Position numbers and translations under genes: made by a program. Under the pieces are notes generated by a model, which saw only the letters and a list, made by a program, of their open reading frames with translations, did not search any database and was not told the origin of the DNA. A stretch of DNA of 64,000 bases from Clostridiales bacterium (GTDB lineage Bacteria; Bacillota; Clostridia; Oscillospirales; Oscillospiraceae): NCBI GenBank assembly GCA_004554585.1, contig SFLH01000001.1:248001-312000 (forward strand), written 5' to 3'. Of this stretch, positions 8,770-18,563 are shown piece after piece. The first letter of the stretch is position 1. Each line of letters starts with the position of its first letter.

Positions 8770-10134
<1,365 letters not shown>

Positions 10135-10163
10135 CTTCACACATAGAAAGGACCCTGATCCCC

Positions 10164-11336
10164 ATGGACATCAGCGCAGAATCCCTGGCTCTCCACGCCA
10201 AGCTCAAGGGAAAGCTGGAGGTGGTCTCCCGCTATCCCATTCAGACGCAGAAAGACCTCTCCCTGGCCTACACCCCCGGGGTGGCCGCCCCCTGTCTGGC
10301 CATCCAGAACGATCCCGCCCAGTCCTTCCAGCTCACCCGCCGGCAGAACATGGTGGCGGTGATCACCGACGGCTCGGCGGTGCTGGGCCTGGGCAACATC
10401 GGCCCTCTGGCGGGGATGCCCGTCATGGAGGGCAAGTGCGTCCTCTTTAAGGAATTTGCCGGGGTGGACGCCTTCCCCCTGTGCGTGGACACCCAGGACG
10501 TGGACGAGATGGTCCGGACCATTGCCCTGATCTCCAAGAGCTTCGGCGGCATCAACTTGGAGGACATCTCCGCCCCCCGGTGCTTCGAGGTGGAGCGCCG
10601 GCTGAAGGAGGTCTGCGACATCCCCGTCTTCCACGACGACCAGCACGGCACCGCCGTGGTCATCACCGCCGCCCTCACCAACGCCCTGAAGGTGGTAGGG
10701 AAGAAAAAGGAGGAGGTACGCATCGTTCTCAACGGCATCGGGGCCGCCGGCGGCGCCGCCGCCAAGCTGCTGCTGGACCTGGGCTATGGCCATCTGACCC
10801 TGTGCGACAAGGACGGCATCCTCTGCCCCGGCACCCCCGGGATGCTCCCCCACCACGCCCAGCTGGCCGCCCGAACCAACCCAGAAAAGCGCACCGGCAC
10901 CCTGGCCGACGCCCTGGTGGGGGCCGACGTGTTCATCGGGGTCTCCCGCCCGGGCCTTGTCACTGGGGAGATGGTGGAGACCATGGCCAAAGACCCCATC
11001 CTGCTGGCCATGGCCAACCCTGTGCCGGAGATCATGCCCGATGTGGCCCTGGCCCACGGGGCCGCTGTGGTGGGCACCGGCCGGTCGGACTTCCCCAACC
11101 AGATCAACAACGTGCTGGTCTTCCCCGGCCTGTTCAAAGGGGCCCTGTCCTGCGGCGCCGTGCAGATCACCGAGGGGATGAAGTACGCCGCCGCCCAGGC
11201 CCTGGCGGACATGGTCCCCCCGGAACAGCTCTCTCCCACCTGCATTCTCCCCTCCCCCCTGGACCGACGCGCGGCCGACGCCGTGGCCAACGCCGTAGCC
11301 GCCGAGGCCCGGCGGACAGGACACGCCCGTTTCTGA
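10164..11336 (+). CDS. Malic enzyme (malate dehydrogenase, oxaloacetate-decarboxylating)
   Basis: Decarboxylates malate to pyruvate with reduction of NAD(P)+. The 390-residue protein matches the short bacterial malic enzyme without the phosphotransacetylase domain of MaeB. Visible motifs are SLAYTPGVAAPCLAI, the metal-binding FHDDQHGTA, and the Rossmann region LNGIGAAGGAAAKLLLDLG. It directly follows fumC, whose product is its substrate. NAD versus NADP preference cannot be read with confidence. It ends at a strong terminator. Confidence 0.95.
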   Translation: MDISAESLALHAKLKGKLEVVSRYPIQTQKDLSLAYTPGVAAPCLAIQNDPAQSFQLTRRQNMVAVITDGSAVLGLGNIGPLAGMPVMEGKCVLFKEFAGVDAFPLCVDTQDVDEMVRTIALISKSFGGINLEDISAPRCFEVERRLKEVCDIPVFHDDQHGTAVVITAALTNALKVVGKKKEEVRIVLNGIGAAGGAAAKLLLDLGYGHLTLCDKDGILCPGTPGMLPHHAQLAARTNPEKRTGTLADALVGADVFIGVSRPGLVTGEMVETMAKDPILLAMANPVPEIMPDVALAHGAAVVGTGRSDFPNQINNVLVFPGLFKGALSCGAVQITEGMKYAAAQALADMVPPEQLSPTCILPSPLDRRAADAVANAVAAEARRTGHARF

Positions 11337-11360
11337 GAGTCCCCTCGTTCCCTGCCGTCC

Positions 11361-11401
11361 AAAAGGTCCCAGGACGCCAGATGGCGTCCTGGGACCTTTT
11401 T
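11361..11401 (+). terminator. Rho-independent terminator after the malic enzyme gene
   Basis: AAAAGGTCCCAGGACGCC, loop AGAT and the exact complement ending in TTTTT form an 18-bp perfect stem. It is symmetrical, so it may also act on leftward transcripts. Confidence 0.9.
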
Positions 11402-11442
11402 CTCGTCTTCCCACGAAATCTCCCCCTCCGACGCTGGAGGAC

Positions 11443-11480
11443 AAAAACAGCGGGACAATCCTAATGGATTGTCCCGCTGT
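11443..11480 (-). terminator. Terminator of the Gld-like ABC exporter operon
   Basis: ACAGCGGGACAATCC, loop of four, then its complement, followed on the minus strand by TTTTT. It lies immediately after the last gene of the leftward exporter operon. Confidence 0.88.
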
Positions 11481-11483
11481 CGC

Positions 11484-12917
11484 TCACTGGCTTTCCAGCA
11501 GGTCCTGCAGGGTTTCAATGAGCTCTGTCAGCTCGCTGCGATCCACCAACAGCCTCTTTTCACCATTGAGGTTCTCCAGACAGCTGCTGCTGTCGTAGGA
11601 GCAGAAGGAGAGGGTAACGGTGGGATAGGTCTCGGTGTCCCGATGGAAGGTAAAGGCGATCTCCTCCTCGCCTCCCTGGGCGCCGGCGTCGCTGCCCACC
11701 ACCGACAGGTCCGCGATGCTGTCCAGAGCGTCGGCAATGTCCACCGTCTGGCCATCCAGCTGATAGGAATAGGTCTGGGTGGTGTTGCCATCCTCGTCGG
11801 TCTCCTCCTGGACCACTTTCTCCAGGGAATAAGTGGTTCCGTTGAGGGTGATATCCACCCCGGTGACCTCACTCCAGTCCATGAGCAGCACGTCCTGGGG
11901 CAGCAGATCACTGCCCTTGGCCGCCGCCAGGGTATCCCGGGCGGTGCCGTCCACCTGGTAGACCATGGACGAGCCGGCCAGGCGGGCATAGCAGGCGTCG
12001 CCGTCGTAGTCGCCCAGCTCCAGGGTGAAGGTCTTGGCCGTCTCCTGGGTCTCATAGACGGGATCGCCGTTCTCATCGGTCTGGTTGGTCTCTACCTGGG
12101 AGGACTCCACGTACGAAACAGTCACCGTCACCGCCGGTGCGTCCAGGCCCCACTGGCTCAGCTGTTCTTCTGTGGCCTGGTAGGCCACGCAGCGGTTCCA
12201 GCTCAGGTCGGTCACCGTCTGCACCAAGCTTTCCGTCAGGCTGGTGTCCAGGGCGGTCTCCTCCCCATCTTGGTTCCAGAACCAAACGTACTGGTCGCTG
12301 TAGGCCAGGCCGCTCTCCTCCAGATAGTCCAGTGTCAGGACGGTGTCCCCCGCCTGAATCTGAACGTTGGTCACCTCAGTCATGGAGGGGATGGTCTCCT
12401 TTTCCACGATGTCATACAACCCCAGGGCAAAGTCGTCCAGCAGCTCCGCGTCCACCAGATAGACACTGCCGTCCCCCAGAGAGAGGTAGCGCTGGCCGCC
12501 CAGACTGGTCTCGTTTCCGATGGCCAGCTGCCAGGTCTGGTCCGCCTCCACGGTGATGGAGCACAGGGGGTCCTCTAAGCCATAGCTGCTCAGATCCTCC
12601 GGGTTCTCAATGGTCCGATAGGCCTGGATCTCCGACAAGGCCTGGACCATGGCGTCGGGATAGGACGCATCCAGGGGGAAGGCCTCATCGGCGGGATAAC
12701 TCCAGTTGTTCTCCTCGTCTCGGGCCAGAGTGACCTCTTCGCCATCGTAGGTCCAGCTCAGGCCCGTCACCTGGTCCATGTCCAGGGTGAAGATGGTGTA
12801 GGCCGTCTCCTCCTCATTGTTCTGGCCGTCAGGTACCAGCTCCATCACCAGGATGGTGGCTACCATCAGGATGGCCAGAATAAGCAGCAAAAGAATGAGT
12901 TTTTTTCCTCTTGTCAT
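11484..12917 (-). CDS. DUF4340 domain-containing protein of Gld-like ABC exporter
   Basis: A 477-residue protein with one N-terminal membrane anchor (KKLILLLLILAILMVATILV) and a large extracytoplasmic part with repeated beta-rich units. An example is the FTLDMDQVTGLSWTYDGEEV unit, with related DVLLMDWSEVTGVDITLNG later. This is the pattern of DUF4340, which typically accompanies GldG-type exporters. The start used forms an ATGA overlap with the upstream GldG-like gene and has a GGAGG site, so translation is coupled; an ATG seven codons earlier is less favoured. Function is unknown but linked to the exporter. The protein is acidic and Tyr/Thr rich. Confidence 0.85.
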   Translation of the reverse strand: MTRGKKLILLLLILAILMVATILVMELVPDGQNNEEETAYTIFTLDMDQVTGLSWTYDGEEVTLARDEENNWSYPADEAFPLDASYPDAMVQALSEIQAYRTIENPEDLSSYGLEDPLCSITVEADQTWQLAIGNETSLGGQRYLSLGDGSVYLVDAELLDDFALGLYDIVEKETIPSMTEVTNVQIQAGDTVLTLDYLEESGLAYSDQYVWFWNQDGEETALDTSLTESLVQTVTDLSWNRCVAYQATEEQLSQWGLDAPAVTVTVSYVESSQVETNQTDENGDPVYETQETAKTFTLELGDYDGDACYARLAGSSMVYQVDGTARDTLAAAKGSDLLPQDVLLMDWSEVTGVDITLNGTTYSLEKVVQEETDEDGNTTQTYSYQLDGQTVDIADALDSIADLSVVGSDAGAQGGEEEIAFTFHRDTETYPTVTLSFCSYDSSSCLENLNGEKRLLVDRSELTELIETLQDLLESQ

Positions 12918-14410
12918 TGACGTCTCCTCCTGATCCAAACCCGCAGGCCGAAGGCCAGATAGCCGCCGGGGATGAGCACCACCACCACCAGGGTCATTAG
13001 GGAAGCCGCAGAGGCACTGATGGTGAGGTATTCCGTGGAAATGGTCTTGGCATGAATGGACATGGTGCTCTCTTCCTCCTCGCAGGTCCAGCCCACGCAG
13101 TTGAGGAAGAAGTCCTGGTTGGCCCCAGAGACCTGCTGGTTGTACTGGTCATCCAGCAGGGAGGTGGAGCCGATCCAGATCACGTGGCTCTCCTCCCCGC
13201 TGTCCAGGGTGTCGGTGGCCGCCGCCGCCAGAGAGAAGGGGCCGTCGATGTCCCCGTCCTCCTTGCTGTAGGTCTCCATGCCATAGCTGGCGATTTTGGA
13301 ATAGGCCTGGTCCGATGTGGTTAGAAGCGAAGATACGGTCAGCCCCTCCCGGGGGTTGTCATCCAGGATCAGGCCCTGTCCCAACGCCATGAGAATATAG
13401 TATCCGCCCTCCGCCAGCGGCGAGGTGATCTCATGGCTTTCTATGTTGGGCAGCAGGTAGGCCGGGCTGCCCAGGGCGTAGTTGTCGCTGTCCCCCTCCA
13501 CCACGATGCCGGAGGCCGCCGACATGCCGTACTCCGCCATGAGGGCCTCCAAGTTGGGCAGATCCTCCCCGTCCCGGGAGGGATCGGTGAACAGGATCAG
13601 GTCTCCGCCGGTCTGAAGGTATGCCAGGATGGCCTCCTTTTCCTCCTGGGAGATGTCGCTCTCCGGGCCGCAGATGAGCAGGCAGTCGGCGTCTTCCGGC
13701 ACACTCTCGCTGGTGAGCAGGGACAGGTCCTCCAGCTCCACATTCTGCTTTTCCACCGCCGACTGGAAGCTGGCGCTCAGGGAGGTCTCCCCGTGGCCAG
13801 TAAGGGTGTACATCTTCGGCAGGGTGTCCCGCAGGACATAGTCGATGGCGCTGGTCAGGGCGGACTCCCCGTGAAAGCTCACATCGTAAGAGGTGTAGTC
13901 GTCGCTGTAGGAATACTCATACAGGTCCTCATAGCTGACGTAGGTGTCCCGGGTGTCCGAGGTGACAATGAGGCTGTTGTTGTACACGGTCCCGGTCACA
14001 TATTTCTCCACAAAGCTGGGGTCCACATCGGGGTCTCTCTTTTCCAGGATGACGTGGTCGCTGCGGCCGGTATAGCGGCCCAGGAGGGTCTCCAGGGTCT
14101 CATCCTCCTGGCCGCTCTGGACGATCCAATAGATGGTCACGTCCTGTTCCAGCCCATCCAAAATCTGCTCGGTCTCCTGGGAGAGGGTGTACATAGACCC
14201 CGTAGAGGTGTCAAGCTGGGTCACCGAGGCGGGCAGCGCCCGGATGAGCAGGTTGACCACCACCGCAATGACCACCACGATGGCCGCCGCCGCCACACTA
14301 TAGCCCCCCACCCGAAAGGTCCGGGTGGTCAGGGATGCCTTCCAGGCTCCCTTCTCCGGCAGGCCCTTCTTCCAGCGGGCCAGCCGTTCTTTCCAGTTGG
14401 GCATCTTCAC
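12914..14410 (-). CDS. GldG-family auxiliary protein of ABC transporter
   Basis: A 498-residue protein. One membrane segment (about residues 30-52) is followed by a region reading SMYTLSQETEQILDGLEQDV, characteristic of GldG/DUF7088-type subunits. A central domain then contains DADCLLICGPESDIS and AYLQTGGDLILFTDPS, and a final membrane segment is near the C-terminus. In gliding Bacteroidetes GldA-F-G form an ABC system; in Firmicutes the role is undefined. GTG is chosen because it makes a GTGA overlap with the permease stop and has GGAGG eight bases upstream; an ATG two codons later has poorer spacing. It is the third gene of a four-gene coupled operon. Confidence 0.85.
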   Translation of the reverse strand: MKMPNWKERLARWKKGLPEKGAWKASLTTRTFRVGGYSVAAAAIVVVIAVVVNLLIRALPASVTQLDTSTGSMYTLSQETEQILDGLEQDVTIYWIVQSGQEDETLETLLGRYTGRSDHVILEKRDPDVDPSFVEKYVTGTVYNNSLIVTSDTRDTYVSYEDLYEYSYSDDYTSYDVSFHGESALTSAIDYVLRDTLPKMYTLTGHGETSLSASFQSAVEKQNVELEDLSLLTSESVPEDADCLLICGPESDISQEEKEAILAYLQTGGDLILFTDPSRDGEDLPNLEALMAEYGMSAASGIVVEGDSDNYALGSPAYLLPNIESHEITSPLAEGGYYILMALGQGLILDDNPREGLTVSSLLTTSDQAYSKIASYGMETYSKEDGDIDGPFSLAAAATDTLDSGEESHVIWIGSTSLLDDQYNQQVSGANQDFFLNCVGWTCEEEESTMSIHAKTISTEYLTISASAASLMTLVVVVLIPGGYLAFGLRVWIRRRRQ

Positions 14411-15273
14411 GCGCTCCACCTCCGTTTCTCCAGAGACTGAACGGTCAGAAAGAGGAAAATTCCAATTACTGTCAGGAAATAGACGATGGACGTCAGGTCA
14501 AAGATACCGTCCACAAAGGGATAAAAGCGCTCAAAGAGAGACAGTCCGTCGGTCATGCTGGGGAGAATGGCGTCGAAGGAATCTCCCCCCACCACGTAGC
14601 CGATGAGCAGGGCGGCCTCCAGCACCCCCGCCAGAATCAACGAGGCCGGCCGGCTGCCGGTCATCAGCCGGAAAACCACCCCCAGCAGCACAATGAGCGC
14701 GGTAAGGGTCCAAAAGGCCGCTGCCGCGGAGGTGGAGAAGTAGTCCGACAGGTCCGACAGGAAATAGTTGATCAGCAAGACCACAAAGCACAGGCCGGCG
14801 GCCACCCCCTGGCTCTCGGTGATGGAGGACAGGAACAGCCCCACCGACAGCAGGGCGGCCCCCAGGAAAAAGAAGCCCACGATGGTGCCCAGGGTCACCG
14901 GCAGATAGATGGTACCAAAGGCCGAGAGCATCACGGGATACAGACATAGAATCCCCGTGGGCACCAGGAAGACCACCAGCAGGGCCACATACTTGCCCAG
15001 GGTCACCCCCGTCATGGTCAGGGGCAGGGAGTAGAGCAGCTGGTCGGTCTTCTGCCGCCGCTCCTCGGCCACTGCCCCCATGGTGAGGATGGGCACGATG
15101 ATCAGATAGAGAAAAGCCAGATTGCTCAGCACATACTCGTAGTTGGCCAACCCAGACTGAAGGTTGATGACCACGGTATAAATCCCGGCAAAGAGTAACA
15201 GGAAGGCCCCAAAGACATAGCCCGCCATGCCGGTGAAGTAGGACGTCAGCTCATGGCGAAAGACCGCTTTCAT
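14407..15273 (-). CDS. ABC-2 type exporter permease (GldF-like)
   Basis: A 288-residue membrane protein with six predicted spans. It starts MKAVFRHELTSYFTG, typical of ABC-2 permeases (GldF/NosY type), and has the conserved cytoplasmic region AEERRQKTDQLLYSLPLT between spans 2 and 3. It forms the membrane channel for the adjacent ATPase. Its ATG overlaps the ATPase stop as ATGA, preceded by AGGAGG, and its stop overlaps the GldG start. The substrate is unknown. Confidence 0.92.
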   Translation of the reverse strand: MKAVFRHELTSYFTGMAGYVFGAFLLLFAGIYTVVINLQSGLANYEYVLSNLAFLYLIIVPILTMGAVAEERRQKTDQLLYSLPLTMTGVTLGKYVALLVVFLVPTGILCLYPVMLSAFGTIYLPVTLGTIVGFFFLGAALLSVGLFLSSITESQGVAAGLCFVVLLINYFLSDLSDYFSTSAAAAFWTLTALIVLLGVVFRLMTGSRPASLILAGVLEAALLIGYVVGGDSFDAILPSMTDGLSLFERFYPFVDGIFDLTSIVYFLTVIGIFLFLTVQSLEKRRWSA

Positions 15274-16259
15274 CGTTCCTCCTCCTCTCTCTCCCCTGCC
15301 TGGGGTTCTCCCCCGGCGGCCCCCGCCGGGTCCTCCTGGGTCAGCTCCAGGAAGATCTCTTCCAGGCCGGCCCGGGCGGTGGTCATCCGCAGCAGAGGAC
15401 AGTCCGCCCGGCTGAAAGCAAAGAAGATCTCCCGGCACAGGCGTTCCTCGTCTCCCGCACTCTCCAGGCTGACCAAGCTTTTACCACCCTCTTCCCGGAC
15501 ATCCAGGCGGACGATCCCCGGAAGAACGGCCAGCAGACGGCGGACCTCCTCCTGTCCAGCCTCGGCGGTCAGTTCCACCGTGGCAGCGCCGGCGAAGCGG
15601 CGCTCCAGGTTCTCCGGCGTGTCGCAGGCCACCAGGCGGCCCTTGGATAGAATGAGAATGGTCTGGCACACCGCCCGGACCTCCGAGAGGATGTGGCTGC
15701 TGAGGATGACCGTGCGCTCCTGGCCCAGCTGGTGGATCAGGGTTCGGATTTCGATGATCTGCTTGGGGTCCAGGCCCACGGTAGGCTCATCCAAAATGAT
15801 GACTTCCGGGTTCCCCAGCAGGGCCTGGGCAATGCCCACCCGCTGCTGATAGCCTTTGGACAGGTTCTTGATCAGCCGGTGGGAGACGTCGGTGATGCGG
15901 GTCACCTCCATGACGTAGCTCAGCTGGTACTCCAGCTCCGCCCCCGCCAGGCCCTTAGCCCGGCCCACAAAGGTGAGGTACTCCGAGGGCGTCCGGTCCA
16001 AATAGAGGGGCGGCCGCTCGGGCAGATAGCCCAGGAGCTTTTTGGCCTTGGCCGCATCCTCAAAGATGTCCCAGCCGCCCACGGTCACCTGGCCGGAAGT
16101 GGCCGCCAGGCATCCGGTCATGATGTTCATGGTGGTGGATTTTCCCGCGCCGTTGGGGCCCAGCAGGCCGTAAATCTGCCCTTTCTCAATCTGAAAGGAC
16201 AGATCCGACACCGCCGTGTGCTCTCCATAGCGCTTGGTGAGATGGCTTACTTGAATCAA
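15270..16259 (-). CDS. ABC transporter ATP-binding protein (GldA/NosF-like, TTG start)
   Basis: A 329-residue ATPase. It shows Walker A GPNGAGKSTT, signature LSKGYQQRVGIAQ, Walker B EVIILDEPTVGLDP and the H-loop ILSSHILSEV, plus a roughly 90-residue C-terminal domain seen in ABC-2 exporters. The start is TTG: GGAGG sits seven bases upstream and no ATG in frame is better placed. It is the first gene of the coupled exporter operon and powers the GldF-like permease. The operon order ATPase, permease, GldG, DUF4340 is conserved in many Clostridia (established knowledge). Confidence 0.95.
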   Translation of the reverse strand: MIQVSHLTKRYGEHTAVSDLSFQIEKGQIYGLLGPNGAGKSTTMNIMTGCLAATSGQVTVGGWDIFEDAAKAKKLLGYLPERPPLYLDRTPSEYLTFVGRAKGLAGAELEYQLSYVMEVTRITDVSHRLIKNLSKGYQQRVGIAQALLGNPEVIILDEPTVGLDPKQIIEIRTLIHQLGQERTVILSSHILSEVRAVCQTILILSKGRLVACDTPENLERRFAGAATVELTAEAGQEEVRRLLAVLPGIVRLDVREEGGKSLVSLESAGDEERLCREIFFAFSRADCPLLRMTTARAGLEEIFLELTQEDPAGAAGGEPQAGEREEEER

Positions 16260-16446
16260 TGGGTTTCCTCCTTTTCCGTCCAGTGGGGCCGAAGGCCCCC
16301 CATGCAGTACGGTACCGAAGGAAACTTAATTCAGGCTAAAAACTTTGTGAACAAGCTGTGAAGGTTCCCGGCAAAGGCCGGCGGCCCCCGCCCTTCTCCC
16401 AGGCATCTTCGTGGAAAGAACGCCCCAGCCGGCCGGCTGGGAAAAC

Positions 16447-16481
16447 AGCCCGGCGGCACGAGGGGGGCGCGCCGCCGGGCT
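16447..16481 (-). terminator. Terminator of the winged-helix regulator operon
   Basis: AGCCCGGCGGC and its complement flank a 13-base loop, followed on the minus strand by GTTTTC. It lies just past the regulator stop codon. Confidence 0.7.
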
Positions 16482-16485
16482 GAGA

Positions 16486-16794
16486 TCATTCTGGGGGCTG
16501 GTCCTCCTGGGCACTGTCCAGGAGGGACTCCAGCAGGGCTACATACTGGGTAAACTGCTCCCGGCCGTAGGGGAGCAAGCGGTAGGTGGTGTTGGGCCGC
16601 CGGCCCACGAACTCCTTTTTGCTGGCCAGAAAGCCCTCCCCTTCCAGCTGTTCCAGCTGCTTGCCCAGGTTGCCGGGGGTAGCCCCGGTGAGGTCCTGGA
16701 GGGTGCGGAAGTTTTTCGGGCCCGTGAGCAAGGCGGCCACCACCGCCAGACGCAGGCGGGACTGAAAGGCCGATGGGATTTGGGACAGTTCCAT
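16486..16794 (-). CDS. Small winged-helix transcriptional regulator
   Basis: A 102-residue DNA-binding protein. SRLRLAVVAALLTGPKNFRT leads into a helix-turn-helix (LQDLTGATPGNLGKQLEQLE) and a wing with the VGRRPNTTYRLLPYG pattern. This matches the 'winged helix DNA-binding' family (PF13601-like), related to PadR/MarR. It is the last gene of a three-gene operon with two membrane paralogues. The start is three bases after the previous stop. A 17-bp palindrome in the operon promoter is a candidate site for it, which would make the operon self-regulated (inference). Confidence 0.85.
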   Translation of the reverse strand: MELSQIPSAFQSRLRLAVVAALLTGPKNFRTLQDLTGATPGNLGKQLEQLEGEGFLASKKEFVGRRPNTTYRLLPYGREQFTQYVALLESLLDSAQEDQPPE

Positions 16795-16797
16795 CCT

Positions 16798-17568
16798 TCA
16801 CGCCCCCTCCTGCCGCCGGCCCAGCCGGCGGGCGGTGAACAGGAGCGCCACCGGTTGGAAGAATGCCGCCACCGAGACGATAACCACATCCAGAGCAAAC
16901 AGAGGCAGAGGCATGCTGGCCATGGTGGGAAATCCCGTCACCATGGGGCCCAGGATGGTAAAGGTCGTCAGCGCGCACACCGCTGCACCCAGCCAGCCCA
17001 GGACCTTCTCCCCCAGCATGGCGCCGGTGATGAGCAGGGGCACACCGGGAAAGAGCACCGGCAGGAAGGCCAAAAAGCCCTGGCAAATCAGAAAGCCGGT
17101 CCACAGATTGACGACTTCTTCCGATAATTCCGGCAATACCATCGGCAGGTCGTGGGTCTGCCAGTACATGCCTGCCCGAAACAGAGCAAACAGAACCAGA
17201 TAGAGCAGCAGGAAGAACTGCCAAAGGGTCACCAGCTGACCGCTCAGGGGCGCATAGGTTGTCTTTTTCCGCTGCCATAGGATGCACTCTACGGCCAGGT
17301 AAATCCCCAAGGGGAGCATGGACCACTGGGCCGCCGGGATCAATGCCCTGGTCCAGCTCAGGTAGTTATACAGGGTGGGAAACAAATAGATCAGCAGATC
17401 CGTCGTCACCGCCAAGGTATACAGCACGGCCTGGCACAGCCACACTAGGCCCATGCGCCGAAAGACCGGGGCCAGGGCGCGGAAGGACGCCGCCGTCCGG
17501 TCCAGCACCTGGCGGATGACCCGCAAGTCATCCAGGGCGGTATGGAGCGAGAAATTCTTTTCTTCCAT
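16798..17568 (-). CDS. Multi-pass membrane protein, first of two tandem paralogues
   Basis: A 256-residue membrane protein of unknown function. A soluble N-terminus, MEEKNFSLHTALDDLRVIRQ, is followed by about six hydrophobic segments (for example LVWLCQAVLYTLAVTTDLLI). It is clearly related to the next gene upstream: both share the DDL-IRQVLDRT--SFRALAP block, VECILWQRKK-TYA, and FFQPVALL near the end. The start is set by AAAGGAG eight bases before the ATG. The set of membrane proteins plus small regulator resembles stress- or peptide-responsive membrane modules, but I do not recognise a named family. Confidence 0.8.
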   Translation of the reverse strand: MEEKNFSLHTALDDLRVIRQVLDRTAASFRALAPVFRRMGLVWLCQAVLYTLAVTTDLLIYLFPTLYNYLSWTRALIPAAQWSMLPLGIYLAVECILWQRKKTTYAPLSGQLVTLWQFFLLLYLVLFALFRAGMYWQTHDLPMVLPELSEEVVNLWTGFLICQGFLAFLPVLFPGVPLLITGAMLGEKVLGWLGAAVCALTTFTILGPMVTGFPTMASMPLPLFALDVVIVSVAAFFQPVALLFTARRLGRRQEGA

Positions 17569-17608
17569 GAAACATACTCCTTTCACAGACAGGCAGTCGG
17601 TTTTTTCA

Positions 17609-18367
17609 TCAGGGTTCTGCCGCCGCCGGAGATGTCCCCTCCCTCCGCCGGCGCAGACGAAGAGCAGTGAGCAGCAGGGCTACCGGCTGGAAAAAGACAG
17701 CGGCCAGATCGACCACGATCAGCGCACATAGGAGGAGGGTGTTCGATCCGTCTGTGTTCGCCAGCGTCCCTAGAACCGCCAGGACCCCCAGGAGGATCAC
17801 TGCCGCCCCCAAGCCCCCCAGCGTTTTCTCCCCGAGGAGAACCCCCGTGGCCAGCAGGGGAAAACCGGGAAAAATCGCTGGAAGGAAAGCCAGAAAGGCA
17901 CCGCAGATTGCCAGGTTATTCATTTGCCGCATGCCGTCTTCTGCAATCACCGTGGAAGTCTGTATGGCGGAGGTCTCCACCTGGAACAGCGCAAACAAAA
18001 CCAGGTAGAGCAGCAGCAAGACCTGCCACACCCCCACCAGTTGACGGCTCAAAGCAGCATAGGTGTGTTTCTTCCGTTGCCACAGAATACACTCTACCAC
18101 CAGATATAAGCCCAGAGGAATTCTGAGCCATTCCACTAGGGGCCAATAAAGGGCAGTTCCACCATTCGCCAGGCTGGGAAACAGGTAGGTCAGTACGCCC
18201 GGCGCTTTGTTCATGGTGTACAGCAGGGCATAAACCAGCCATACTAAGCCTATCCGGAAAAAGGATGGGGCCAGGGCACGGAAGGAGTCGGTGGTCCGGT
18301 CCAACACCTGACGGATCAGATGCAGGTCGTCCAGGGCCAAATGGAGGGAATTGGTTTTCTCGTCCAT
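17609..18367 (-). CDS. Multi-pass membrane protein, second tandem paralogue (operon leader)
   Basis: A 252-residue membrane protein homologous to its neighbour. It has the same N-terminal MDEKTNSLHLALDDLHLIRQ, then about six membrane segments, and ends in an Arg-rich RLRRRREG. It is the first gene of the three-gene operon, with AAAGGAG upstream of the ATG. A consensus-like promoter with an embedded palindrome precedes it. An upstream in-frame extension is rejected because it would cross that promoter. Function is not recognised. Confidence 0.8.
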   Translation of the reverse strand: MDEKTNSLHLALDDLHLIRQVLDRTTDSFRALAPSFFRIGLVWLVYALLYTMNKAPGVLTYLFPSLANGGTALYWPLVEWLRIPLGLYLVVECILWQRKKHTYAALSRQLVGVWQVLLLLYLVLFALFQVETSAIQTSTVIAEDGMRQMNNLAICGAFLAFLPAIFPGFPLLATGVLLGEKTLGGLGAAVILLGVLAVLGTLANTDGSNTLLLCALIVVDLAAVFFQPVALLLTALRLRRRREGTSPAAAEP

Positions 18368-18389
18368 AGAAAATTCTCCTTTCAAGATT

Positions 18390-18430
18390 ACTCTATAATT
18401 TAGAGTATATACGCATTCCCTGTTTGTCAA
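18390..18430 (-). promoter_or_regulatory. Promoter with palindromic operator for the membrane-paralogue operon
   Basis: Reading leftward, TTGACA (18425-18430) is followed by TATACT/TACTCT 15-17 bases on. A perfect palindrome ACTCTA-N5-TAGAGT (18390-18406) overlaps the -10 and start region. The position suits a repressor site, and the small winged-helix protein at the operon end is the obvious candidate. Confidence 0.7.
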
Positions 18431-18498
18431 GTCCCTTTGCAGGATTTGAGCAGATTTTTCTCCTCCCTCGCCGCACCTGCATAACTGCACGGCGGGGT

Positions 18499-18527
18499 TT
18501 GTCTTTTTCCCTAATCTTTGCTATACT
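18499..18527 (+). promoter_or_regulatory. Promoter for the acetyltransferase-lipoprotein pair
   Basis: TTGTCT and TATACT separated by 17 bases, about 35 bases ahead of the acetyltransferase start. Confidence 0.75.
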
Positions 18528-18563
18528 GAATGCAGCACTTTTCCCACAGAAAGGATCGTTTCT

